Below are positions 31,407 through 39,374 of a DNA stretch of 64,000 nt, piece by piece. Made by a program: the position numbers and the translations under genes. The notes beneath the pieces were generated by a model that did not search any database, had not been told where the DNA came from, and was given only the letters and a program-made list of their open reading frames with translations. Each line of letters starts with the position of its first letter. The stretch's first letter is position 1. Source of the stretch: Actinomadura chibensis NBRC 106107 (GTDB taxonomy: Bacteria > Actinomycetota > Actinomycetes > Streptosporangiales > Streptosporangiaceae); NCBI RefSeq assembly GCF_001552135.1, contig NZ_BCQP01000041.1:1-64000 (forward strand). Direction: 5' to 3'.

Positions 31407-33163
31407 CGATGGACGGCGTGCGCATGGCGGTGATCAGCAACCGCCTGAACGTGGTCGTGGAGGCCATGATGAACACGGTCTTCCGGTCCAGCCGGTCGGG
31501 GGTCCTGAACAGCGCCCACGACTTCTCCTGCTGCATCGTCAGCGCCGACCACGAACTGGTGATGGGCGCGGAGAGCCTGCCCATCCACATGATGAGCGGC
31601 CCCGACCTGATCTCGAAGGCGGTGCTGCGTTTCCACCCCGAGATGCGGCGCGGCGACGCCTACCTGCACAACTCGCCGTACAACGGCAACTCGCACGCCG
31701 CCGACCACGCGATGCTGGTGCCGGTCGTGGACGACGAGGGCGTCCACCGGTTCTCGGTCCTCGCGAAGGCCCACCAGGCCGACTGCGGCAACTCCAAGCC
31801 GACGACCTACATGACGGACGCCCGCGACGTCTACGAGGAGGGCACCCTCCTGTTCGACGCCTGCCGCGTCCAGACCGACTACCAGGACAACGACGACATC
31901 CTCCGCATGCTGCGGCTCCGCGTCCGGGTGCCGGACCAGTGGTGGGGCGACTACCTCGCGCTGATCGGCGCGGTGCGCCTCGGGGAGCGCCGCATCCTCG
32001 AACTGGGCGAGGAGCTCGGCTGGGACGTGCTCCAGGAGTTCGTCGACGAGTGGCTCGCCTACAGCGAGGGCCGGATGCGCGACGCCATCGCCGGACTCCC
32101 CGCCGGGCGGCTGAACCTCACCACCAGGCACGATCCTTTCCCCGGCATCCCCGAGGGCCTGGACATCAAGATCGGCATCGACATCCGGTCGGCGGACGAG
32201 GAGATCCACGTCGACCTCACCGACAACGTCGACTGCCTGCCGAACGGCCTGAACCTCACCGAGTCGACGGCCGCCACGGCGGCCCTGATCGGCGTCTTCA
32301 ACTCCGTCGGCGAGGGCGTGCCGCCGAACGCGGGAAGCCTGCGCCGGGTGAAGGTCCGGTTGCGGGACGGCAGCGCCGTGGGCGTCCCCGTCCACCCGCA
32401 CAGCTGCTCGGCGGCGACCACCAACCTGGCCGACCGGGTGACGAACGCCGTCCAGCGCGGCATGGCGGAACTGGCCGAGGGCATCGGACTGGCCGAGTGC
32501 GGCGCCGTCATTCCGGCGGCGGCGGCGGTCGTGTCGGGCGTCGACCCGAGGTCGGGCGGGCGGCCGTTCGTCAACCAGATCTTCCTCGCGGTGACCGGCG
32601 GGGCCGCCACCCCCTGGTCGGACGCCTGGCTGACGATCTTCCACGTGGGCTGCGCGGGCATGCTCCGCCGGGACAGCGTGGAGATCGCGGAGATGACGCA
32701 CCCCATCCGGGTGACCCGGCAGCGGCTCGTCCAGGACACCGAGGGCGCGGGACGGTTCCGCGGCGCCCCCTCGGCGGAAGTCGAGTACGGGCCGGTGGGG
32801 ACGTCCATGACGGTCGTCTACGGCTCCGACGGCGCGGTCTTCCCGGCGCTCGGCGTGCGCGGCGGCGGCGCGGGCGGCCTCACCCGGCACCTGCGCCGCG
32901 ACCGCGCGGGCGAGCTCACCGAACTGTCCTCGCAGGGCCTCGTCGAACTCGCGGACGGCGAGCGCATCGTGTCGATCACCGCCGGCGGGGGCGGGTACGG
33001 GCCCCCGGCGGAGCGCGACCCCGACCACGTCCGGGAGGACGTGCGCGAGGGCTGGATCAGCCCAGAGCGCGCGCGGGACGTCTACCGCGTCTCCCTGCGT
33101 CCGGACCTGTCGATCGATGAAGCCGCGACAGCGCGGTTGCGCGCGGAGCAAGCGTCCAGTTGA
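31403..33163 (+). CDS. Hydantoinase/oxoprolinase family protein, B subunit (HyuB-like)
   Basis: A 586-residue partner of the preceding A subunit. Characteristic segments are FRSSRSGVLNSAHDFSCCI, DAYLHNSPYNGNSHAADHAM (the metal-site HxxDH), NGLNLTESTAATAALIGVF and TAGGGGYGPPAERDP at the end. HyuA/HyuB pairs form ATP-driven hydrolases or carboxylases. The start is the GTG overlapping the A-subunit stop, with an ATG two codons later as alternative. It is unusual to find the pair between the E1 and E2 genes of an oxoacid dehydrogenase. Confidence 0.92.
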   Translation: MTMDGVRMAVISNRLNVVVEAMMNTVFRSSRSGVLNSAHDFSCCIVSADHELVMGAESLPIHMMSGPDLISKAVLRFHPEMRRGDAYLHNSPYNGNSHAADHAMLVPVVDDEGVHRFSVLAKAHQADCGNSKPTTYMTDARDVYEEGTLLFDACRVQTDYQDNDDILRMLRLRVRVPDQWWGDYLALIGAVRLGERRILELGEELGWDVLQEFVDEWLAYSEGRMRDAIAGLPAGRLNLTTRHDPFPGIPEGLDIKIGIDIRSADEEIHVDLTDNVDCLPNGLNLTESTAATAALIGVFNSVGEGVPPNAGSLRRVKVRLRDGSAVGVPVHPHSCSAATTNLADRVTNAVQRGMAELAEGIGLAECGAVIPAAAAVVSGVDPRSGGRPFVNQIFLAVTGGAATPWSDAWLTIFHVGCAGMLRRDSVEIAEMTHPIRVTRQRLVQDTEGAGRFRGAPSAEVEYGPVGTSMTVVYGSDGAVFPALGVRGGGAGGLTRHLRRDRAGELTELSSQGLVELADGERIVSITAGGGGYGPPAERDPDHVREDVREGWISPERARDVYRVSLRPDLSIDEAATARLRAEQASS

Positions 33164-33200
33164 CCGCCTTCCAAGGCTTCTTTGAGAGAGGGCTCCGCGC

Positions 33201-34451
33201 ATGGACGTCCCCGTCACCATGCCGCAACTCGGTGAAAGCGTCACCGAGGGCACCGTCACCCGCTGGCTGAAAGGCGCGGGCGACTCCGTCGAGGCCGACG
33301 AACCCCTGCTGGAGGTGTCGACCGACAAGGTGGACACGGAGATCCCCTCGCCCGCCGCCGGGATCCTCCGGTCGATCCTCGTCCAGGAGGACGAGACGGT
33401 CGACACCGGCACGCAGCTCGCGACGATCACCGAGGCCGTCCCGGCGGCCGCGCTACCCGCCGTCCCGCCGCCGCCCGCCCCGGTCGCGCGGACTCCGCAC
33501 CCGGTGGCGCCTGATCGGGGCAATGGCGTCGCGGTTAGGAGCCGGGCTCGTTCCGGGGGTTACGTGACGCCGTTCGTCCGGACGCTCGCGCGCGAGCACG
33601 GAGTCGACCTGGCGTCACTGCGGCCGTCCAGAAGCGGCGACCGCGTCCGGCGGGGCGACGTCCTGGCGGCCGCGCGCCCGCCGCACCCGCCGCAGCCGCC
33701 GCCTATCGCCCCTGTCCCGCAGGCGGTGCGGGGAGGGGCGGTCGTGGGGATCGGTCCGGCGCGGCGGGCCTTCGCCGCGAGCGCGCTGGAGTCGCTGCGC
33801 ACCAGCGCGCACCTGACCACCGTCGTGGAGGCGGACGTCACCGAGACCGTCCGGTCGTGCGAGGCGGCCGCCGCGTCCTTCCGGGCGCGCGAGGGCGTCG
33901 AGCTGACCTTGCGGCCGTTCCTCGCCCTCGCCGCGCTGAGCGCGCTCAGGGCGCACCCGATCCTCGGAGCGCGCGTCGACCTGGACCGGAAGGAGATCGT
34001 CCACCCGGACGGGACGCACCTCGCCGTCCCGGTCGACACGCCGGACGGGCCGGTGGCGCCGGTGATCCGGGACGCCGGGCGCCTCAACCTGGCCGGGCTC
34101 GCCCGCGCGCTGGACGATCTCCACGACCGGGCGCGGACCGGCCGCCTCGCCCCCGAGGAGCTGAGCGGCGCCACGTTCACGCTCGACGACCGGAGCGCGG
34201 AAGGGGCCCTGTTCGCCACGGCGGTCATCGCGCAGCCGCAGGTCGCGGTCCTCGGCGCGGGCGCGGTCACGAGGCGGCCCGTGGCCGTGGCGCATCCGGC
34301 GCTGGGCGAGGTCGTCGCGGTGCGGTCGATGCTCTGCCTCGCGCTCACCTACGACCACCGGCTGATCGACGGCGCCGACGCGGCGCGCTTCCTGACGGCG
34401 GTGGCCGAGCGCCTGGCGGACGGCGGGCCCGCCACCGGCCCCGGCGGCTGA
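33201..34451 (+). CDS. Dihydrolipoamide acyltransferase (E2)
   Basis: A 416-residue E2. Residues 1-80 are a lipoyl domain with the lipoylated Lys43 in STDKVDTEIP. A Pro/Ala linker follows, then a peripheral subunit-binding domain (VTPFVRTLAREHGVDLASL) near residue 120. The catalytic domain ends in TYDHRLIDGADAARFL, with the His-x3-Asp-Gly active site. It lies 37 bases after hyuB and ends the operon at a strong hairpin. No E3 lipoamide dehydrogenase gene is nearby, so the complex probably borrows one encoded elsewhere. Confidence 0.92.
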   Translation: MDVPVTMPQLGESVTEGTVTRWLKGAGDSVEADEPLLEVSTDKVDTEIPSPAAGILRSILVQEDETVDTGTQLATITEAVPAAALPAVPPPPAPVARTPHPVAPDRGNGVAVRSRARSGGYVTPFVRTLAREHGVDLASLRPSRSGDRVRRGDVLAAARPPHPPQPPPIAPVPQAVRGGAVVGIGPARRAFAASALESLRTSAHLTTVVEADVTETVRSCEAAAASFRAREGVELTLRPFLALAALSALRAHPILGARVDLDRKEIVHPDGTHLAVPVDTPDGPVAPVIRDAGRLNLAGLARALDDLHDRARTGRLAPEELSGATFTLDDRSAEGALFATAVIAQPQVAVLGAGAVTRRPVAVAHPALGEVVAVRSMLCLALTYDHRLIDGADAARFLTAVAERLADGGPATGPGG

Positions 34452-34455
34452 GACG

Positions 34456-34485
34456 GCGGCCTCCCGGGACCGCCCGGGAGGCCGC
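34456..34485 (+). terminator. Hairpin terminator after E2
   Basis: GCGGCCTCCCGGG (34456-34468) and CCCGGGAGGCCGC (34473-34485) form a perfect 13-bp stem with an ACCG loop, starting five bases after the E2 stop. There is no T-run, as is common for actinomycete terminators. Confidence 0.8.
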
Positions 34486-34608
34486 GCCGCACACCGCCCC
34501 ACCGGGCGCACCCGGCGCGGCCTCCGTTCACATCACGCATTCATGCTCGCATGGCGCACCGCGTGTGCCCCGTGACCACTGGACACCCCTTCCACCAGGA
34601 GTTTCTCG

Positions 34609-35439
34609 ATGAAGTTCGGTCTCGCCGTCTTCGCGACGGATCAGGGCCTGACGCCCGCGGACCTCGCGCGGCTCGCCGAGGACGGCGGTTTCGAGTCGCT
34701 GTTCTTCCCGGAGCACACGCACATGCCCGTCGAGCGCACGGCGCATTTCAAGCCGGAGGGCGGTGACGTGCCGCCCGAGTACGCGCGGACCCTCGACCCG
34801 TTCGTCGCGCTCACGGCCGTCGCGTGCGCGACCAGCGCGCTCCGGGTCGGCACCGGCATCTGCCTGGTCTCCCAGCGGGACCCGATCACGACGGCGAAGG
34901 AGGTCGCGACGCTGGACCTGCTGTCCGGCGGACGGTTCCTGTTCGGCGTCGCGGCGGGGTGGAACCGCGAGGAGCTGGAGAACCACGGCACCGACCCCAA
35001 GCGGCGCCTCTCGGTGATGGCGGACCGGATAAAGGCGATGCGGACGATCTGGACCGAGGACGTCGCCACATACTCGGGGCCTTACGTCTCGTTCGACCGC
35101 ATCCAGTCGTGGCCCAAGCCCGTCCAGTCGCCGGTCCCGATCCTCATCGGCGGGAACGGCCCCACCGTTCTGGACCGCGTCCTGTCCTACGGGACCGAGT
35201 GGCTGCCCGAACCGGCCCCCGACCTCCCCGACCGCATCGCGGAGTACCGCGAGCGGGCGCGCGCCGCCGGATGGGCCGACGCGCCCGTGACCGTCTACGG
35301 CTGCGACCCCGCCGACGTCGACCGCTACGCGGAGGCGGGGGCGCACCGGTGCGTGTTCTGGCTGCCGCCCGGCGACGCCGACGGCGCCCGCCGCCGGGTG
35401 GCCGAGCTTCGCGCCGCCCTGCGTCTGGACGGGCAGTGA
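34609..35439 (+). CDS. LLM class F420-dependent oxidoreductase
   Basis: A 276-residue luciferase-fold protein. Seen: LARLAEDGGFESLFFPEHTH at the N-terminus, the LDLLSGGRFLFGVAAGWNREE loop near residue 105 and RIQSWPKPVQSPVPILIGGN, all standard for actinomycete F420 LLM enzymes. The ATG at 34609 has AGGAG upstream. It stands alone after a terminator and before the promoter of the second Liv importer. Substrate unknown; it is not closely similar to the LLM protein at 2439. Confidence 0.87.
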   Translation: MKFGLAVFATDQGLTPADLARLAEDGGFESLFFPEHTHMPVERTAHFKPEGGDVPPEYARTLDPFVALTAVACATSALRVGTGICLVSQRDPITTAKEVATLDLLSGGRFLFGVAAGWNREELENHGTDPKRRLSVMADRIKAMRTIWTEDVATYSGPYVSFDRIQSWPKPVQSPVPILIGGNGPTVLDRVLSYGTEWLPEPAPDLPDRIAEYRERARAAGWADAPVTVYGCDPADVDRYAEAGAHRCVFWLPPGDADGARRRVAELRAALRLDGQ

Positions 35440-35543
35440 AAATGAATAGGCGATCGTATGGTGAATCCGCCGCCGTCTCAGAGCGTTTGCCGATCACCCG
35501 TATTGACGCCTCTTCCTGCATTGATGTCAGACAGTCGACAACC

Positions 35544-35572
35544 TTGACCGCGGAATACCCGCGCGTTAGCGT
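35544..35572 (+). promoter_or_regulatory. Promoter of the second Liv importer
   Basis: TTGACC at 35544-35549 and TAGCGT at 35567-35572 are spaced by 17 bases. The predicted start near 35579 leaves a leader of about 45 bases before the GGAGGAG site of the ATG at 35624. The preceding stretch from 35440 has noticeably lower GC and holds no gene. Confidence 0.55.
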
Positions 35573-35623
35573 GATTTCACTTCGCGAACATGCGCACGCA
35601 TGTCGATCGAACCTGGAGGAGAC

Positions 35624-36865
35624 ATGGCGCATCCACACCTCATGAGGCGCCGGTGGCCGGCCGTGGTCGCCGCCGGAGCGACGCTGGCCGGGGCGGTGGC
35701 GTGCTCGACCGCCTCCGACCGCAAGGAGGGCGGCGCGGGCTCCCTCGCCTGCAAGGACGGGAAGGTCCTGGTCGGCGTCGCCAAGGCCGACAGCGGGTTC
35801 GCCTCGTTCTTCGACGTCGCGGGGAAGCGCGGGCTCCAGGTCGCGATCCAGGAGATCAACGCCCGGGGCGGGATCAAGGGCTGCAAGATCGAGACCATCA
35901 CCGGCGACACCAAGTCCGACCCCGCCGTCGCCGCGCAGGTCGCGCGCTCGCTCATCGCGAAGGGCGCCCAGATCCTGGTGGTCGCCGACGACTTCGACAC
36001 CGGCGTCGCCGCCGCCCGCATCGGCCAGCGGGAGGGGCTGCTGACGCTGTCGCTCGCGGCCTCGTCCACCGTCTTCGGCAAGGCCGTCGGCGACCGCTTC
36101 TTCAGCGGCGGGATCACCACCACCGAGCTCGGGCTGGCGCAGGCGAAGTTCTCCCTGGACCGCAAGTGGCGGACCACCTTCCAGGTGCTCGACCCCGGAC
36201 TCGCCTACTTCACCGAGCAGGACACCGCCTACCGGAAGCTGTACGAGGGCGGCGGCGGCAAGGTGAGCGGGGTCGACCGGGTCGACTCGCTCGGCGGGCA
36301 GTCCGACTTCAGCTCCACCATCTCCAAGATCAAGGCCGCGAAGCCCGACGTCGTCCAGGCCCTGGCGGTCTTCCCGGCGGTCGGCACCTTCGTCAAGCAG
36401 CTCCGGGCCGCCGGAGTGGACACGCCGGTGCTCGGCAACATCACCCTCCAGACGCGGGAGCTGCCGAAGCTCGTCGGAACCGGCCGGGCCGACAAGATCT
36501 ACTACGCCGCCCAGGTCTACTTCGACGGGGCGGGCGTCGACCCGAAGACCGACCCGGCCGTCACGAAGTTCGCCGAGGCGTACCAGAAGATGTTCGGGCA
36601 CTTCCCCGAGCAGGCCAACGCGCCGGGCGCCTACCAGACGTTCCTGGCCGTCGACACCGCGCTCCAGCGCAAGGACGTCACCGACGCCGCGTCGGCCGCC
36701 AAGGCGATCCGCGAGCAGCGCGGCCTCAAGGTCCCCGGCGGCACCCTCGACCACTGGAAGGACGGCTACGCCGTCTGGAGCCCGACGATCGTCGGCCTCG
36801 AAGGCGGCAAGCTCAAGTCCGTCACCGCCTACAACGCGACGGCGATCAGGAACGAGGCGTCATGA
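35624..36865 (+). CDS. Branched-chain amino acid type ABC transporter substrate-binding lipoprotein
   Basis: A 413-residue lipoprotein. I use the ATG at 35624, which has GGAGGAG upstream, rather than one eight codons earlier. The signal ends in an AGAVAC lipobox. The body shows KVLVGVAKADSGFASFFDVA, GLQVAIQEINARGGIKGCKI and a type I periplasmic-binding fold. It differs strongly from the binding protein at 8155, implying another ligand. Its stop is shared with the opening of a coupling element, beyond which lies livG. Confidence 0.9.
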   Translation: MAHPHLMRRRWPAVVAAGATLAGAVACSTASDRKEGGAGSLACKDGKVLVGVAKADSGFASFFDVAGKRGLQVAIQEINARGGIKGCKIETITGDTKSDPAVAAQVARSLIAKGAQILVVADDFDTGVAAARIGQREGLLTLSLAASSTVFGKAVGDRFFSGGITTTELGLAQAKFSLDRKWRTTFQVLDPGLAYFTEQDTAYRKLYEGGGGKVSGVDRVDSLGGQSDFSSTISKIKAAKPDVVQALAVFPAVGTFVKQLRAAGVDTPVLGNITLQTRELPKLVGTGRADKIYYAAQVYFDGAGVDPKTDPAVTKFAEAYQKMFGHFPEQANAPGAYQTFLAVDTALQRKDVTDAASAAKAIREQRGLKVPGGTLDHWKDGYAVWSPTIVGLEGGKLKSVTAYNATAIRNEAS

Positions 36866-36952
36866 CCGCAGCGAAGCGAGGATCATGGCGCGCTCGCCCC
36901 GGGGGTCTGGGGGTCGTCCCCCAGAAAGGTAGGGCGTCATGACCGCAGCGAA
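36856..36952 (+). repeat. Dispersed coupling element, copy 2 (26-residue mini-ORF with hairpin)
   Basis: A 20-bp direct repeat, GGCGTCATGACCGCAGCGAA, occurs at 36856-36875 and 36933-36952, period 77. The ATG at 36862 overlaps the binding-protein stop (ATGA) and opens a 26-codon frame ending at TGA 36940-36942, which overlaps another ATG at 36939. The peptide begins MTAAKRGSW and ends GGLGVVPQKGRAS, nearly matching copy 1. The CTGGGGG-TCGT-CCCCCAG hairpin is conserved exactly. Confidence 0.75.
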
Positions 36953-36977
36953 TTTCCTGGAAGGTGGGGCGGCGTGA
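36939..36977 (+). CDS. Twelve-codon linker mini-ORF before livG
   Basis: The second ATG of the direct repeat opens MTAANFLEGGAA and then TGA at 36975-36977, overlapping the livG GTG at 36974 as GTGA. It is unlikely to be a functional peptide. Its interest is positional: it completes a chain in which every stop overlaps the next start, from the binding protein through two mini-ORFs to livG. The AAGGTGG inside it may be the livG ribosome-binding site. Confidence 0.4.
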   Translation: MTAANFLEGGAA

Positions 36978-37741
36978 ATGCGGCGTCTGCGCCTGCCTCG
37001 CGGACGCGGAGTCCGGGGCGGGAGGCGGAGGGGGCGCTGCTGCGGGTGACCGGGGCGGTCAAGCGGTTCTCCGGGCTCACCGCGCTGGACGGCGTCGACC
37101 TGGCCCTGGCGGCGGGCGAGGTGCTGGGGCTGATCGGGCCGAACGGCTCGGGCAAGACCACGCTCGTCAACTGCGTCTCCGGGGCGCTCCGGATCGACCA
37201 GGGCGAGATCCGGTTGGACGGCCGCGACATCACCCGCGCGTCCCGCGCCCGCCGCGCCAAGGGCGGCATCGCCAGGACGTTCCAGAACCTCAAGCTGTTC
37301 GGCGAGCTGACCGTGCGGGAGAACGTGCTCGTCGGCCTCAACGCGTCCTCGGGGGCGACGTCCCCGAAGGACGTGGAGGGCCTGCTGCGGAGCCTGCGCG
37401 TGGACGACGTCGCCCGCGAGATCGTCTCCACCCTGTCCTACGGCACGCAGCGCCGGGTGGAGATCGCGCGGGCGCTCGCCGGGAACCCGCGGGTGCTGCT
37501 GCTCGACGAGCCCGCCGCCGGGCTGAACGACGGCGAGACCGCCGAGCTGCGGGAGCTGATCCACGAGATCCGGAGCGAGCGGGGATGCGGCGTCCTGGTC
37601 ATCGACCACGACATGAACCTCGTCCTTGGCATCAGCGACCGGGTCCAGGTCCTCGACGAGGGCGCCGTCATCTATGAAGGCGCGCCGCGGGAGGCGTTCA
37701 AGCAGCCCCGCGTCGTGGCGGCGTACCTGGGGGCCGAATGA
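36974..37741 (+). CDS. livG: Branched-chain amino acid type ABC transporter ATP-binding protein (LivG)
   Basis: A 255-residue ATPase with Walker A GPNGSGKTT near residue 48, the family signature LSYGTQRRVEIARALAG, Walker B VLLLDEPAAGLND and the H-loop VIDHDMNL. A 20-residue N-terminal extension (AASAPASRTRSPGREAEGA) precedes the ABC fold. The GTG at 36974 has AAGGTGG about 10 bases upstream. It is the second gene of the importer operon, which is ordered SBP-G-F-H-M. Confidence 0.92.
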   Translation: MNAASAPASRTRSPGREAEGALLRVTGAVKRFSGLTALDGVDLALAAGEVLGLIGPNGSGKTTLVNCVSGALRIDQGEIRLDGRDITRASRARRAKGGIARTFQNLKLFGELTVRENVLVGLNASSGATSPKDVEGLLRSLRVDDVAREIVSTLSYGTQRRVEIARALAGNPRVLLLDEPAAGLNDGETAELRELIHEIRSERGCGVLVIDHDMNLVLGISDRVQVLDEGAVIYEGAPREAFKQPRVVAAYLGAE

Positions 37742-38493
37742 GCGCGCAACCACTCCTGGAGGTCTCGGACCTCGTGGTCGGCTACGGCGCCACGAAGGTG
37801 CTGAAGGGCGTCTCCCTCACCGTCGCCCCGGGCGAGGCCGTCGCCGTGCTCGGCGCCAACGGGGCGGGCAAGTCGACGCTGATGAAGGTGATCTCCGGCC
37901 TGCTCGCCCCGTGGGAGGGCGCCGTCCGGTTCGGCGGCGAGGACGTGACGGGCCTGCCCGCCGAGGAGCGCGCCGCCCTCGGGATCGCGCTCGCCCCGGA
38001 GGGGCGCGGCATCTTCGCGACCCTGTCGATCGAGGAGAACCTCCTGATCGGCGCCACCTGCCTGCGGCGGCGGATGTCGACCGCCGAACGGCGCGCGCAC
38101 GAGCGCGAGGTGCTCGACCGGGTGTACGGGACGTTCCCCGTCCTCGCCAAGCGGCGGACGTCCAGGGGCTGCGACCTGTCCGGCGGCCAGCAGCAGATGC
38201 TCGCGATCGGGCGGGCGCTGATGGCCGCGCCGAAGCTGCTCGTCCTGGACGAGCCCTGCCTGGGCCTCGCGCCGAAGATGGGAAACGAGGTGTACACCGT
38301 GCTCCGAAGCCTCCGCGAGGCGGGGCAGAGCCTGATCGTCGTGGAGGAGTCGTCCCGGCGGGCCCTCGACTTCGTCGACCGCGCCTGCTGCCTGAAGCTC
38401 GGCGAGAAGGTCCTCGACGGCGACGCGGCGGAGATGAAGGCCGACGAGCTGCTCATCGAGGCGTACTTCGGGCTGAAGGGGGCCGAGCGATGA
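37738..38493 (+). CDS. livF: Branched-chain amino acid type ABC transporter ATP-binding protein (LivF)
   Basis: A 251-residue ATPase with Walker A GANGAGKST, signature LSGGQQQML, Walker B LLVLDEPCLGLAP and VVEESSRRAL in place of the usual VEQN H-loop, so the switch histidine appears to be lacking, as in some LivF proteins. It overlaps livG by four bases and livH by four bases. Confidence 0.9.
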   Translation: MSAQPLLEVSDLVVGYGATKVLKGVSLTVAPGEAVAVLGANGAGKSTLMKVISGLLAPWEGAVRFGGEDVTGLPAEERAALGIALAPEGRGIFATLSIEENLLIGATCLRRRMSTAERRAHEREVLDRVYGTFPVLAKRRTSRGCDLSGGQQQMLAIGRALMAAPKLLVLDEPCLGLAPKMGNEVYTVLRSLREAGQSLIVVEESSRRALDFVDRACCLKLGEKVLDGDAAEMKADELLIEAYFGLKGAER

Positions 38494-39374
38494 CGGCGCT
38501 CGTCCAGCACGTGCTCGACGCCCTGAGCGTCGGCTCCACCTACGCCCTGCTCGCGCTCGGCCTGACGCTGGTGTTCAGCGTCATGAACCTGATCAACTTC
38601 GCCTACGGGCTGCTGCTGGTGTGGGGCGGCTACGGGGCCTGCGTCCTGGTCGACGCGGGCCTGCCGTTCGTCCTCGTGGTCCCGCTGTGCATCCTGTTCG
38701 TCACCGCGCTGTCGATGGCGATGGGACGGGTCGCCTTCCGGCCCTTCATCGGCGCGCCGCAGATCACCCTGCTGATCACCTCGTTCGGCGTGCTGCTGAT
38801 CATGCAGTACGTCGCGATCCTGATCTTCGGTGAGAAGCCCCGGGTGCTGAACACCCCGGACTTCCTGACCGGTGTCATCGCGGCGGGCGGGCTGCGCGTC
38901 CCGGTGCTCCAGGTCGTCACCATCGCGGGCGGCGCGCTCGTCGTCGCCGCCTTCTACGGGCTGCTCCACCGCACCCCGTTCGGCGCCCACCTGCGCGCCG
39001 CCGCGGAGTCGCCGGAGACCGCCCGGCTGATGGGGATCCGGCCCGACCGCGTGCTGATGATCGCCTTCGGCATCAGCGGCGCGATCGCCGGAGTGGTCGG
39101 GCTGCTCTGGTTCGCCAAGGTCGGCGCGGTGACCCCGCGGTCCGACCTGGAGCCCACCCTGAAGGCGTTCATCGCGATCGTCCTCGGCGGCCTCGGCCGC
39201 ACCTCGGGCGCCATGCTCGGCGGGCTCGCGCTCGGCGGGATCGAGGTCGGCATGAACGTCGTCCTTCCGTCCGGGGCGATCACCTACGCGCAGGCGATCG
39301 TCTTCGCGGTCGTCATCGCCCTACTCGTGCTGCGGCCCGGCGGGCTCAGCGGCGCCCGAACGGAGGCCGCCTGA
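38490..39374 (+). CDS. livH: Branched-chain amino acid type ABC transporter permease (LivH)
   Basis: A 294-residue membrane protein starting inside the livF stop (ATGA). LivH features: LDALSVGSTYALLALGLTLV, FSVMNLINFAYG, the cytoplasmic loop LRAAAESPETARLMGIRPDR, GGLGRTSGAMLGGLALGGIE and the RPGGLSG tail. It ends one base into the LivM start. Confidence 0.9.
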   Translation: MTALVQHVLDALSVGSTYALLALGLTLVFSVMNLINFAYGLLLVWGGYGACVLVDAGLPFVLVVPLCILFVTALSMAMGRVAFRPFIGAPQITLLITSFGVLLIMQYVAILIFGEKPRVLNTPDFLTGVIAAGGLRVPVLQVVTIAGGALVVAAFYGLLHRTPFGAHLRAAAESPETARLMGIRPDRVLMIAFGISGAIAGVVGLLWFAKVGAVTPRSDLEPTLKAFIAIVLGGLGRTSGAMLGGLALGGIEVGMNVVLPSGAITYAQAIVFAVVIALLVLRPGGLSGARTEAA

